From Ilumatobacteraceae bacterium (GTDB lineage Bacteria > Actinomycetota > Acidimicrobiia > Acidimicrobiales > Ilumatobacteraceae): a DNA stretch of 64,000 nucleotides. The notes under the pieces are model-generated. The model ran no database searches. It saw nothing but the letters and a program-made list of their open reading frames with translations, and was not told where the DNA came from. The translations under genes and the position numbers were made by a program. How positions within the stretch are numbered: the first letter of the stretch is position 1; each line of letters opens with the position of its first letter. Location: assembly GCA_021298195.1 (NCBI GenBank), contig JAJTEQ010000001.1:1-64000 (forward strand), in the 5' to 3' direction. Shown here one piece after another: positions 37,361 to 45,792 of the stretch.

Positions 37361-38073
37361 CGGTTCTCGTCGATCGGGACCGACGGCGTCGCCGACGACA
37401 GTGCGCTCGCCAGGGATTCGGCGAACGACCGTCGCACTCTCTCGACGTCGAACCCGACCCCGACGTCGAACCCGGCGTGCTCGATTTCAGCGATCGTCGG
37501 TCCGTCCGGGATCAGGTCGACGAAGACCGAGGGCTCCCAGCGAAGCGACAGTGCGCATTGGAATCGAGCCCAGCTCCGCGTCCGCCGCTGACTGATGCCC
37601 ACCACTTTTCGTCCGCGTTCGTCGAAGATCTCGCCGGGTCCACGCCCCGCGAAACAGATCAGCTTCGACCACGTCGTCGACTCCTGCGCTCCGCGGTGGA
37701 TCCACAGCGGACGATCACCGGAGTCGATCGACGACCGCGACAACGCGGCGAGCCACACCTCGCCGATCCACTCCGACGCCCGACCCACGTCGACCCTCCA
37801 GGCCGGGTGGTCACGGGGCACGATCACGTCGACCCACAACGTGTGGTGCGGCGACACGAACACCAGCCCCCCACCGCTGCGTCGCTTGACCACGTCCACG
37901 CCGCGTTGACGACAACGATCGAGATCCAAGAGATCCTCGGATTGGGTCGAGCCGAGAATCAGCGCTGGCGCCGTCGGCTCGAACCACCACACCAGCACGT
38001 CGTCCCCGTCGGGCACCTCGCGGTCGTGGAAGTCCGCGGCCGACGCCGCGACCGGTCGTTCGATTCGAAGCAT
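37357..38073 (-). CDS. Lipoate-protein ligase A-like protein
   Basis: This 238-residue protein belongs to the LplA/BirA/LipB fold. The key family pattern is KRRSGGGLVFVSPHHTLWVDVIVP (the RRxSGGG substrate loop) followed by GRKVVGISQRRTR, with the lysine that contacts the lipoyl-adenylate. No C-terminal accessory domain is present, so it may be a ligase with a separate partner, an octanoyl- or lipoyl-transferase, or a ligase-like protein of other function. Start chosen at the ATG 38071-38073, 5 nt after the HNH gene stop. Confidence 0.75.
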   Translation of the reverse strand: MLRIERPVAASAADFHDREVPDGDDVLVWWFEPTAPALILGSTQSEDLLDLDRCRQRGVDVVKRRSGGGLVFVSPHHTLWVDVIVPRDHPAWRVDVGRASEWIGEVWLAALSRSSIDSGDRPLWIHRGAQESTTWSKLICFAGRGPGEIFDERGRKVVGISQRRTRSWARFQCALSLRWEPSVFVDLIPDGPTIAEIEHAGFDVGVGFDVERVRRSFAESLASALSSATPSVPIDENR

Positions 38074-38078
38074 CCTGC

Positions 38079-38576
38079 TCAGGATGCCCGCGCCAGATAG
38101 GGCTTCCACGCCTCCGGGACACGGGTCACCGCCACGGTGACCCACGCCAATTCACGGGGCGCATGCGGAGATTGGCTGAGCCTCATGCCCGCTTCGTCGG
38201 GCGTACGGTCACGCTTGTAGAGGTTGCATCGGCGACACGCCGCCGCCACGTTCTCCCAGATGTGTTGCCCTCCACGTGATCGAGGCATCACATGATCGAT
38301 CGAATCGGCCTCGGCTCCGCAGTATTGGCAACGATGGTTGTCGCGGGCGAAGATCGCCCGGCGCGAGAGTGCCGTTCGCCGGTGGTACGGAACCTTCACC
38401 ATGTAGAGCAGCCGGATCACGAGGGGATTCGGGACCGCCAAACTCTCGGAGCGAATGAGGGTTCCGTCGTGTTCGACGACCTCGGCCTTGTCGTCGAGGA
38501 CGAGGCACGCGGCGCGACGAGCCGGAACGACGCTCAGCGGCTCGTACGACGCGTTGAGTACGAGCGCGCTACGCAT
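38079..38576 (-). CDS. HNH endonuclease
   Basis: A 165-residue protein of the actinobacterial stand-alone HNH family (starts MRSALVLNASYEPLSVV). The nuclease motif reads CQYCG...SIDHVMPRSRGGQHIWENVAAACRRCN; the His in DHV is the catalytic base and the two CxxC pairs bind zinc. The role is not established; it is a common chromosomal gene in actinobacteria rather than a homing element. It is upstream of the lipoate ligase-like gene. Confidence 0.88.
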   Translation of the reverse strand: MRSALVLNASYEPLSVVPARRAACLVLDDKAEVVEHDGTLIRSESLAVPNPLVIRLLYMVKVPYHRRTALSRRAIFARDNHRCQYCGAEADSIDHVMPRSRGGQHIWENVAAACRRCNLYKRDRTPDEAGMRLSQSPHAPRELAWVTVAVTRVPEAWKPYLARAS

Positions 38577-38606
38577 GACGGACTCACCGGACCCTTCGCC
38601 GGCGAT

Positions 38607-38873
38607 TCATCGTCCCGCATCCCATCGACGCACCCATCGCAGATATTTCAGCACATCGGACACCGTCGGAAGCGGCGATTCACCGCCGTACTGGGTCTCC
38701 ATTCGGAAACGTGCGTAGGAGGAGCTCGGCACGGGCAAGAACGGAGGTCGACGCCACCAGCCTCGTGGTGCCAAACGACGGATCACCGTGACCGACACCG
38801 GCCAGTACGACGGCCGCAGCACGACCGCGATCACCACGCGCACGTACGCCGATGTTCGTGCCAGGACGCTCAT
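38607..38873 (-). CDS. Small conserved hypothetical protein
   Basis: An 88-residue basic protein (SVLARTSAYVRVVIAVVL at the start, then PRGWWRRPPFLPVPSSSYARFRMETQYGG and DVLKYLRWVRRW). The part 'YARFRMETQYGG...DVLKYL' looks like a conserved actinobacterial short protein. The N-terminus may be a weakly hydrophobic helix. No function is known. It lies 10 nt after the acyl-CoA dehydrogenase gene. Confidence 0.65.
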   Translation of the reverse strand: MSVLARTSAYVRVVIAVVLRPSYWPVSVTVIRRLAPRGWWRRPPFLPVPSSSYARFRMETQYGGESPLPTVSDVLKYLRWVRRWDAGR

Positions 38874-38883
38874 GCCGGCCGGA

Positions 38884-40104
38884 TCATGAGGGTCGGGGCT
38901 CCTTGGGCAGACCGAGAACCATCTCGCCGATGATGTTGGACTGAATCTGCGACGAGCCGGCGTAGATGGTCCCGGCTCGGGCGTTCAGGAACGAGCCGAC
39001 CCAACTGGCGGTCGAGTTCGGAGCCGATCGGTCGTCCGGCTGGAACGAGTTCATCGGTGCACGACCTTCGACCACCATCGACGCGGCACCCAGAATCTCG
39101 AGCGAGAGTTCGGTGACCTCCTTGTGGTACTCGCTCCAGTACCGCTTGAAGATGCCACCGTCAGGTCCGGGATGATGTCCGGCCAGGAACTTCGTGAGCG
39201 TGCGCAAGCCGAGATACCGCATGATCTGGACCTTGGAATACGCCCACGCCAAACGTTGGCGGACACGCGGGTCCTGATCGACGCCACACTCCTTGGCCAA
39301 CAGCAGGAGTCGGTCGAGTTCGGCTTGGAAGCGCACCGGCACCGTGGCGGCACCCTCACCACGCTCGTATCCGAGCAACGTCATCGCGACGGCCCAACCG
39401 TTGTTCACTCCGCCGACCACGTTGTCCTTGGGACAAACGGCGTCGGTGTAGAAGACCTCGTTGAACTCGCTCTCGCCACTGATCATCTTGATCGGTCGAA
39501 CCTCGATTCCGGGCTGACGCATGTCGACCAGGAGGAACGAGATCCCCTTGTGTTTGGGTGCGTCGGGGTCGGTGCGAACGAGCGTGAAGATGTGGTCGGC
39601 CAGATGGCCCGCCGACGTCCAGATCTTCTGTCCGTTGAGCACCCACTGATCGCCGTCGAGGACACCCTTCAACCCGAGGTTTCCGAGGTCGCTACCGGCG
39701 TTGGGTTCGCTATATCCCTGACACCAGATGTCATCGTTGGCGAGGATCCGCGGCAGGTAGTACTTCTTCTGCTCCTCCGTACCCCATTGCAGCAACGTGT
39801 TGCCGAGCATGGTGATCCCGAATCCGTCGTTCGGGCCTCCGGTCGGGACACCGGCGCGGGCGAACTCCTCGGCCACGATCACCTGCTCGAGAGCCGACAT
39901 TCCGCCACCGCCGTACTCGGCCGGCCAACCGGGCGCGAGATATCCCTCGCGATGCAACGTCGCGCGCCAACTCATCACCCACTCGTGGGTCTCGTCGGCG
40001 GCCAGGTGTCCGATCCCGCGCCAATCGGCGGAGAGGTTCTTCGCGAGGAAGGACTTCACCTTGTTGCGGAACTCTTCGACCTCGGGTTCGTACATCGGAC
40101 GCAT
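38884..40104 (-). CDS. Acyl-CoA dehydrogenase family protein
   Basis: A 406-residue FAD enzyme of the FadE type, predicted to oxidise acyl-CoA esters. It has the FAD-binding segments CQGYSEPNAGSDLGNL and WVLNGQKIWTSAGHLADH, and the C-terminal RAGTIYAGSSQIQSNIIGEMVLGLP. The classical catalytic Glu of medium-chain enzymes lies at the position of the Ala in IYAG; many actinobacterial paralogues that dehydrogenate steroid or branched acyl-CoAs have their base elsewhere or pair with a second subunit. Substrate unknown. It is 9 nt from the ROK kinase gene. Confidence 0.9.
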   Translation of the reverse strand: MRPMYEPEVEEFRNKVKSFLAKNLSADWRGIGHLAADETHEWVMSWRATLHREGYLAPGWPAEYGGGGMSALEQVIVAEEFARAGVPTGGPNDGFGITMLGNTLLQWGTEEQKKYYLPRILANDDIWCQGYSEPNAGSDLGNLGLKGVLDGDQWVLNGQKIWTSAGHLADHIFTLVRTDPDAPKHKGISFLLVDMRQPGIEVRPIKMISGESEFNEVFYTDAVCPKDNVVGGVNNGWAVAMTLLGYERGEGAATVPVRFQAELDRLLLLAKECGVDQDPRVRQRLAWAYSKVQIMRYLGLRTLTKFLAGHHPGPDGGIFKRYWSEYHKEVTELSLEILGAASMVVEGRAPMNSFQPDDRSAPNSTASWVGSFLNARAGTIYAGSSQIQSNIIGEMVLGLPKEPRPS

Positions 40105-40113
40105 GATGCGAAC

Positions 40114-40995
40114 CTAGACCAAAACGCGCCACGCCACCGCCGCGGCGCCGATGAGCGCGGACCGATCGCCGAGACCCAGAGGGACGATGTCGAGTCCGCG
40201 CGTGAAGCCGATGCGCGAACGGGCCTCGAACTCGCGGGTCGCCGCCTCGAAGAACGGTGGGCCCCACCCGAGCGCCACGCTTCCGCCCACCACGACCCGT
40301 CGGATGTCACACATCGCCGCCACCGAGGCCACCGCTTGTCCGAGCAAGCGTCCATTGCGGTCGATCAAACCCGCCGGCGCGTAGGCCGGCGCGCGACCGG
40401 TTTCCTGTTCGACCGCCGTACCCGAGATGAAAGCCTCGAGACAATCGAGTCCTCCGCACCGACACGGGCGACCTTCGTCCCCGACGACGACGTGCCCGAT
40501 GTGGCCCGCATTGCCCGAGCCTCCGTCGACCAGTCGACCCGACGACACCAGGCCGGCACCGACACCCGTTCCGACGACCACCGTCATGAAATCCGAGTGG
40601 TCGCTCGCCGCGCCCAGCCAACCCTCGGCCAACGCCAACGCCTTGGCGTCGTTGTCGACGTGCGTCGCGAGATTCGTGACCTCGGCGATCGATCGCCGCA
40701 ACGGGAAGTCCCGCCACGCCGGGATGTGCAACGGCGACGCGAGCTCCCCTCCCGCGCTCATCGGCCCACCGCAGGCCACGCCGCAGGCGACGAGTTCCAA
40801 TTCCGACGTGGCCGCCTGCACGCGACGCATCAGCGTCGTCAGCGCACTCCACGGATCACGTTGCGGTGTGGGGATACGGTCGCGTCGCACGATCGTGCCG
40901 TCACGCGCCACCACCGCGGCGGCCAGTTTCATGCCACCGATGTCGACGGCGAGCACCCCGAGGTTCTCCTGCATGAGGTCACGGTATTCGGGCAT
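40114..40995 (-). CDS. ROK family sugar kinase (glucokinase-like)
   Basis: A 293-residue ROK protein. It has the ATP loop VLAVDIGGMKL, catalytic DNDAKALALAEG, GTGVGAGLV and the zinc motif CRCGGLDCLEAFISG, all ROK kinase features; the CxCG-x2-C cluster is present. No N-terminal DNA-binding domain, so it is a kinase rather than a ROK repressor. Likely substrate glucose or an acetylated amino sugar; a second ROK kinase lies at 55416-56351. Start at the ATG 40993-40995 (alternative 40974). Divergent from the MoxR gene. Confidence 0.87.
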   Translation of the reverse strand: MPEYRDLMQENLGVLAVDIGGMKLAAAVVARDGTIVRRDRIPTPQRDPWSALTTLMRRVQAATSELELVACGVACGGPMSAGGELASPLHIPAWRDFPLRRSIAEVTNLATHVDNDAKALALAEGWLGAASDHSDFMTVVVGTGVGAGLVSSGRLVDGGSGNAGHIGHVVVGDEGRPCRCGGLDCLEAFISGTAVEQETGRAPAYAPAGLIDRNGRLLGQAVASVAAMCDIRRVVVGGSVALGWGPPFFEAATREFEARSRIGFTRGLDIVPLGLGDRSALIGAAAVAWRVLV

Positions 40996-41040
40996 CGGGC
41001 CGCCCGAGGCGATACGACCCCAGCGTCTAGCGTGTCGGGG

Positions 41041-41991
41041 ATGACCTCGACCCCCTCCCGATCGTTCGCCGGAATGTTCGACTCGATCGTCGACAACGTG
41101 GGCATCGTTTTGCGCGGGAAGCGATCGGTGATCGAGCTCGCCGTGGTCGGTCTGTTGGCCGATGGACATCTCCTGATCGAGGACGTCCCCGGGGTGGGCA
41201 AGACCAGCCTCGCCAAGGCCCTCGCGACGTCGGTGGACTGCAGTTGGCAACGTATCCAGTTCACCCCCGACCTGTTGCCCTCCGATGTGGTGGGGGCGTC
41301 CATGTGGAGTCGCGAGCGCGAACGCTTCGACTTCCAGCCGGGACCGATCTTCGCCAACATCGTTCTGGCCGACGAGATCAACCGTGCTTCGCCCAAGACC
41401 CAAGCGGCGCTCCTCGAGGCCATGGAGGAGCGGCAAGTCACATCCGACGGAACCACCCGGGCCCTCCCCCGTCCCTTCTTCGTGATCGCCACCCAGAACC
41501 CGGTCGAACACGAAGGCACGTATCAACTCCCCGAGAGCCAGCTCGATCGCTTCATCATGCGGGTCTCCATCGGGTATCCCGATCGTCGATCCGAATTCGA
41601 AATCCTCGACGACACCTCGGTGAGAGAAGTCCGACTCGAGCCGGTCATCGACGCCGAGCAGGTCGTCATGATGATCGACGCCACCGAACAGGTCCGCATG
41701 GTGGATTCGCTGCGCGAGTACATCGTCGACCTGGCACACGCGAGTCGCCGCCATCCCGGACTCACGTTGGGCTTGTCTCCGAGGGCTTCGGTTCAGTTGG
41801 CCCGCGCCGTGAGGGCCTTGGCCGCCGCCCGGGGCCGGGACTACGCCACGCCCGACGACGTGAAGGAACTGGCGGTGCCCGTGTTGGCGCATCGCGTGAT
41901 GATTCGACACGAGGCGGTGGCCCGTGGATTCGGCGCCGCCGACATCATCGGCGAGATTCTCGCCTCGGTCACGGCGCCTTCGGGGCGCTGA
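41041..41991 (+). CDS. MoxR family AAA ATPase
   Basis: A 316-residue AAA ATPase with Walker A in [18 protein letters not shown], Walker B in IVLADEINRASPKTQAALLEAMEE and sensor 1 in VIATQNPVEHEGTYQLPESQLDRF. MoxR proteins act as chaperones for VWA proteins or membrane enzymes. It starts the operon MoxR-DUF58-transglutaminase, and its stop is 2 nt from the DUF58 start. Confidence 0.93.
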   Translation: MTSTPSRSFAGMFDSIVDNVGIVLRGKRSVIELAVVGLLADGHLLIEDVPGVGKTSLAKALATSVDCSWQRIQFTPDLLPSDVVGASMWSRERERFDFQPGPIFANIVLADEINRASPKTQAALLEAMEERQVTSDGTTRALPRPFFVIATQNPVEHEGTYQLPESQLDRFIMRVSIGYPDRRSEFEILDDTSVREVRLEPVIDAEQVVMMIDATEQVRMVDSLREYIVDLAHASRRHPGLTLGLSPRASVQLARAVRALAAARGRDYATPDDVKELAVPVLAHRVMIRHEAVARGFGAADIIGEILASVTAPSGR

Positions 41992-41993
41992 AC

Positions 41994-43133
41994 ATGCCGA
42001 CCCGCGCGGCCCAGGCGTCGCTGCTCCTCGGGTCACTGGCGCTGCTCTCGGCACGATTGTTCGGTCTGTCCGAATTGTTCGTTCTCGGCGCCGGAATGAT
42101 CCTGGCGCCGCTCCTGGCCGTGGCGATCGTGCGGCGACCCGCAGTGAGACCCGCTGTGCGGTGCTACACCACACCACACCATCCCCGCGAGGGCGATCGG
42201 ATCCACATCGACCTCGATGTGGACTCGCCCCGCCGATCACCGGCGTATCTCCTCAGCCAGTTCGTGGACGGACGAGTGGTGGCGCGCACGCACGTACCGT
42301 CGCTCGCCGCGGGCTCGCATCGCCGACTCTCGATCGATCTCGACGCCCGCGAACGCGGCGCGATGGTCATCGGTCCGACCAGGTTCACGCTCGAGGACCC
42401 GTTGGCTCTGGCGCGCCGGATGTTGTTGGTGGATCTGCGACACCGGGTCCTGGTGCATCCCCGGCGGGTCCCCACCCCCGCTCCATCGCTTCGTTCGACC
42501 GAGGGGCACCTGATCGACGCGTTGCGGCGAGCACGAAGATTGGCCCCGACCGACCGTGACTTTCGCGGGATACGCGAGTACCAACGTGGTGACGACGTCA
42601 GGCGCGTGAATTGGAAGGCCAGCGCCAAGCGGGACTCACTCCTGGTGAACGAGTACGAGCCCGACGGCAACGTGGTGCTCCAGGTCATCGTCGACGATCA
42701 CGGCGAACGTCATCGCGGTCGGACGTTCGACGTCGCCATGCGCATCTCCGCCTCCTTGATCGACATGGTCCCGAGTTCGGACGTTCGAGCGGTGATGTTC
42801 ATCGGCGATTCGGTCACAAACGTCGGCGATCCGCTGGCCGCCCTCGACGCGCTCGCCGTGGCCACCCCCCACGACCGTGCCACGCCGGTGGCGTCGGATT
42901 CGCCGGACCCGACCGCGGTGCTCGCTCGCGTCGTCGTGACCGGACGCGTGGACGCATCGCTCGCGGCGACCCTCGAATCGCTCACTCCCACGTCGGGGGC
43001 GGCCGTCGTGATCGCCGGCGAGCCGATCGACGTGACGGTTCCGCGGGGTTGGCTGTCGGTGTCGTGCCCCAGCCTCGACGACTTCGAACGACGTTGGCCC
43101 GACTTCGTGCGCACGACGGGTCGTGGAAGCTGA
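41994..43133 (+). CDS. DUF58 domain protein
   Basis: A 379-residue protein with two N-terminal membrane segments (about 8-50) and a DUF58 domain (about 165-260) with the pattern DFRGIREYQRGDDVRRVNWKASAKRDSLLVNEYE, a VWA-like fold. DUF58 proteins pair with MoxR and with TgpA transglutaminases in conserved operons of unknown exact role, possibly in membrane or envelope protein maturation. Starts at ATG 41994-41996. Confidence 0.9.
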   Translation: MPTRAAQASLLLGSLALLSARLFGLSELFVLGAGMILAPLLAVAIVRRPAVRPAVRCYTTPHHPREGDRIHIDLDVDSPRRSPAYLLSQFVDGRVVARTHVPSLAAGSHRRLSIDLDARERGAMVIGPTRFTLEDPLALARRMLLVDLRHRVLVHPRRVPTPAPSLRSTEGHLIDALRRARRLAPTDRDFRGIREYQRGDDVRRVNWKASAKRDSLLVNEYEPDGNVVLQVIVDDHGERHRGRTFDVAMRISASLIDMVPSSDVRAVMFIGDSVTNVGDPLAALDALAVATPHDRATPVASDSPDPTAVLARVVVTGRVDASLAATLESLTPTSGAAVVIAGEPIDVTVPRGWLSVSCPSLDDFERRWPDFVRTTGRGS

Positions 43134-43134
43134 C

Positions 43135-45354
43135 ATGACCGTCGAACGGCCGCGCGCAACGACGGGCTCACGTCCCTTCTCCACCGCCGTGCTGGCCACC
43201 ACCTCGATCGCGCTCGCGGTCTCGTTCTCGCGCGTCTTCGAGTATTGGGACTACCTCACGCCGTTGGTGGGTGTGGCGGTGCTCGCCCATCTGATCGCAT
43301 TCCAGATGCGCCAACGGAGGATTCCGGTCTCGGCTTCGATCCTGCTTCAAGCCGTGTTCGTCTACGTCATCAACGCATGGATGCACGTTCACGAGACCCT
43401 CTGGTACGGCATTCCACTCGGACGAACGTGGGCCGAGATCTCCACCCGCATCGGTGACTCGGCAGCCTTGCTCGGCGACGTGAAGCCGCCCCTCGAGTTC
43501 GCCACCGGATTCGGATTGGCGGCCGGCCTCTCCGTCGGCATGGCGGCGATCCTGGCCGACGCGTTCGCGTTTCGCGCCGCCGGTCGGGGCGAGGCGTTGG
43601 TTCCCTCGGCCGTGGTCTTCGCCGTGGTCTCCATCGTCGGCGAGGACCGCCATCGATCGCTCGTCACCACCGTCTGGCTGCTCACGGCGATCGTCGCGGT
43701 GACCCATCTGCGACGCCACGACTCCGGCGCGGTTCGTACCTCGGTCGGACAACGAACCCGAGCGTCGGTCGCGATCGTCGCCACAGCGACAGTCGTCGCA
43801 TTGCTGGCCGCGGGAGTCGGACCACGAATCCCCGGTGCGGATTCCGAGCCCTTGATCGGACGCGACACGGACCCCGGACGGATGGTCGAGCCCTTGGTCG
43901 ACGTTCGGGGTCGACTCGGGGATCGTTCGGACACCGTGCTGTTCACCGTCACCGCTGATCGGCCGTCGTATTGGAAGCTCACCTCACTCGCCGAATTCGA
44001 CGGTTCGACGTGGGGAATCGCCGAGGACGAGCTGGACACGGCGGGTGGCCGATTGGGTGGAGGCTTCGATGCGGGTTCGTCGTGGATGGTGACCCAGACG
44101 TTCACCATCGAGAATCTGCGCGGCAACATGGCACCCGCCGCGTACGAGGCCTCGGAGTTGCGAGCCGCGTCGCGCAGTCTGTACTACGCCCTGGAGTCGG
44201 GAACTTTGCTGGTGAACGGCGACGAACTCGGCACATCGGACTCGTACACCATCGTCTCGGCGGTGAGTGACCCGGCCGCTCCCCTGCTCGACTTCGTCAC
44301 CTCCTTGACCCCGCCGTCGACCAAGTACCTCGAGATTCCCGACAACGAGGAAATGAACGCATTGGGCGATCTGGCCCGCGACATCGTGGACGGAGCGGAT
44401 TCCGGGTATCGAGCCGCCATCGTCCTGCAGAACTACTTTCGGACGACCTTCGAGTACTCGCTCGACGTCCCCGCCCTCGGCGGCGAGCGAGCGCACCTCG
44501 ACTTCATCGAACGTCGGGCGGGATACTGCGAGCAGTTCGCCTCGACCTTTGCGGCCATGGCCCGAGCCATCGGCCTGCCCGCTCGGGTGGCGATCGGATT
44601 CACGCCGGGTGTGGACGACGGACGTGGCACGTTCACCGTGCGTAGTCAGCACGCCCACGCGTGGCCGGAAGTCTGGTTCGACGGTTTGGGCTGGTTGATG
44701 TTCGAACCGACCCCCGGACGAGGTGCACCGGATCGCGGTTACACCGGAGTCGAGCCCCAACAGGACGACTCCCCGCCGATCCCGACCGAGACGACCACGG
44801 CTCCGACGACCACGACCCCGAACCCGTCCTCCACCATCACGCCGGACACGGTGTCACCGACGACCACTCCCGGGTCGACCGACGTCGACGCTTCGTCGAG
44901 TTCCTCGGATTCGGGACCCAGCGGTTCGGCGATGATCCTCGTCGCCCTGGTTCTGATGGCGCTCGCGTGGCCCGTCGTGGTGCGCCGGATCGTCTCGCGT
45001 GTCGCGCGACGTGACACCACTCCTGACGTGCTCGTGCTGTGGCGTCGTCTGCTCGCCGAAGAGGGTTTCACGAGCGGCCGAGATCTCACCCCCGCCGAGA
45101 TCGCCCGACGTCTGAACGCGTCGGCGATCGATCAGTCCGATGATGGTGTCGACACCGACATCGCCGGACGGCTCGCCCGAGCCGTCGAGGAACTTCTCTT
45201 CGCCGAACGGTCTCCGTCGCCGGAGGATTTCGACGAACTCGTCGAGCGGGTCGAGCATCGCATGGCATCGACGCGACCCCGACGCCATCGGATCGCGCGG
45301 CACCTTTCACCGAACGTCGCCCTCCAATTCGCCGGCCGGCGCGGGACGAAATGA
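43135..45354 (+). CDS. TgpA-like membrane transglutaminase with DUF4129-like C-terminus
   Basis: A 739-residue protein with about six membrane helices in the N-terminal DUF3488 region (43.2-43.8 kb), an extracytoplasmic transglutaminase-like domain with the triad motifs RAGYCEQFASTFAAMARAIG (Cys), QHAHAWPEVW (His) and FDGLGW (Asp), then a Thr/Pro-rich linker, a last membrane helix and a cytoplasmic DUF4129-like tail. I choose the ATG at 43135-43137, preceded by GGAAG; a GTG at 43123 overlaps the DUF58 stop. Likely envelope-peptide enzyme. Confidence 0.9.
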   Translation: MTVERPRATTGSRPFSTAVLATTSIALAVSFSRVFEYWDYLTPLVGVAVLAHLIAFQMRQRRIPVSASILLQAVFVYVINAWMHVHETLWYGIPLGRTWAEISTRIGDSAALLGDVKPPLEFATGFGLAAGLSVGMAAILADAFAFRAAGRGEALVPSAVVFAVVSIVGEDRHRSLVTTVWLLTAIVAVTHLRRHDSGAVRTSVGQRTRASVAIVATATVVALLAAGVGPRIPGADSEPLIGRDTDPGRMVEPLVDVRGRLGDRSDTVLFTVTADRPSYWKLTSLAEFDGSTWGIAEDELDTAGGRLGGGFDAGSSWMVTQTFTIENLRGNMAPAAYEASELRAASRSLYYALESGTLLVNGDELGTSDSYTIVSAVSDPAAPLLDFVTSLTPPSTKYLEIPDNEEMNALGDLARDIVDGADSGYRAAIVLQNYFRTTFEYSLDVPALGGERAHLDFIERRAGYCEQFASTFAAMARAIGLPARVAIGFTPGVDDGRGTFTVRSQHAHAWPEVWFDGLGWLMFEPTPGRGAPDRGYTGVEPQQDDSPPIPTETTTAPTTTTPNPSSTITPDTVSPTTTPGSTDVDASSSSSDSGPSGSAMILVALVLMALAWPVVVRRIVSRVARRDTTPDVLVLWRRLLAEEGFTSGRDLTPAEIARRLNASAIDQSDDGVDTDIAGRLARAVEELLFAERSPSPEDFDELVERVEHRMASTRPRRHRIARHLSPNVALQFAGRRGTK

Positions 45355-45360
45355 TCTCCG

Positions 45361-45424
45361 CTCGCGCGGACTAGCGACGAGGGCCGCTCGCGCGGACTAG
45401 CGACGAGGGCCGCTCGCGCGGACT
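45361..45424. repeat. 26-bp tandem duplication at the DUF3040 gene end
   Basis: Two perfect 26-bp copies (45361-45386 and 45387-45412) and the first 12 bases of a third (45413-45424) lie between the convergent tgpA-like and DUF3040 genes. On the minus strand each full copy contains the tail codons for ASGPRR and the TAG stop, so the DUF3040 stop and C-terminus are duplicated downstream. 26 is not a multiple of 3. Confidence 0.93.
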
Positions 45425-45726
45425 TTGCGAATCGCGCCGGCCACGTCTTGGAGACCGGCCTTGCCCATGGCTCGGGCATTGCGCTCGATCACGCCGAGGA
45501 GCGCCAACATCACGACGAACACGGCGAAGGCGGCGACGTAGTGGAAGCGCAGGCCCACCACCAGCAGGACCAGGCTGGCCACCAATCCCACGATGGCCCA
45601 ACGGACGGTACGCACCGAATGGGTGTAGAGACCCGACGGTGACACCGCCTGAGCGAACCTTTCGTCGTTCTGCAACTCGGCTTCGATCTGGCGCAAGATG
45701 CGCTGTTCGTCTTCTGACAGGGCCAC
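45397..45726 (-). CDS. DUF3040 domain membrane protein
   Basis: A 109-residue protein beginning MALSEDEQRILRQIEAELQNDERFA, the DUF3040 signature seen in actinobacteria, followed by two membrane helices (TVRWAIVGLVASLVLLVVGL and VAAFAVFVVMLALLGVIE). Function not established. Its last codons and stop are inside a 26-bp tandem duplication. It is 66 nt from dinB and convergent with the transglutaminase gene. Confidence 0.85.
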   Translation of the reverse strand: MALSEDEQRILRQIEAELQNDERFAQAVSPSGLYTHSVRTVRWAIVGLVASLVLLVVGLRFHYVAAFAVFVVMLALLGVIERNARAMGKAGLQDVAGAIRKVRASGPRR

Positions 45727-45792
45727 GGGTCACCTCCTCGAGTCATTGTCCCAGACCGAGCGACGCTTGGCAACGCACGTCGCGGAGGTATG

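Noticed and set aside
38079-38576. Homing endonuclease or restriction element
   Set aside because: The HNH protein has the form of a common chromosomal actinobacterial gene; there is no intron, intein, methylase or GC shift around it.
39124-41991. Long plus-strand frame running from inside the acyl-CoA dehydrogenase gene into the MoxR gene
   Set aside because: Only the part from 41041 is MoxR. The upstream part is antisense to two well-supported minus-strand genes.
40996-42240. Extension of the ROK kinase frame upstream of 40995
   Set aside because: The extra residues are antisense to the MoxR and DUF58 genes and have no ROK features.
45361-45424. CRISPR-like array
   Set aside because: Copies are directly adjacent with no spacers.
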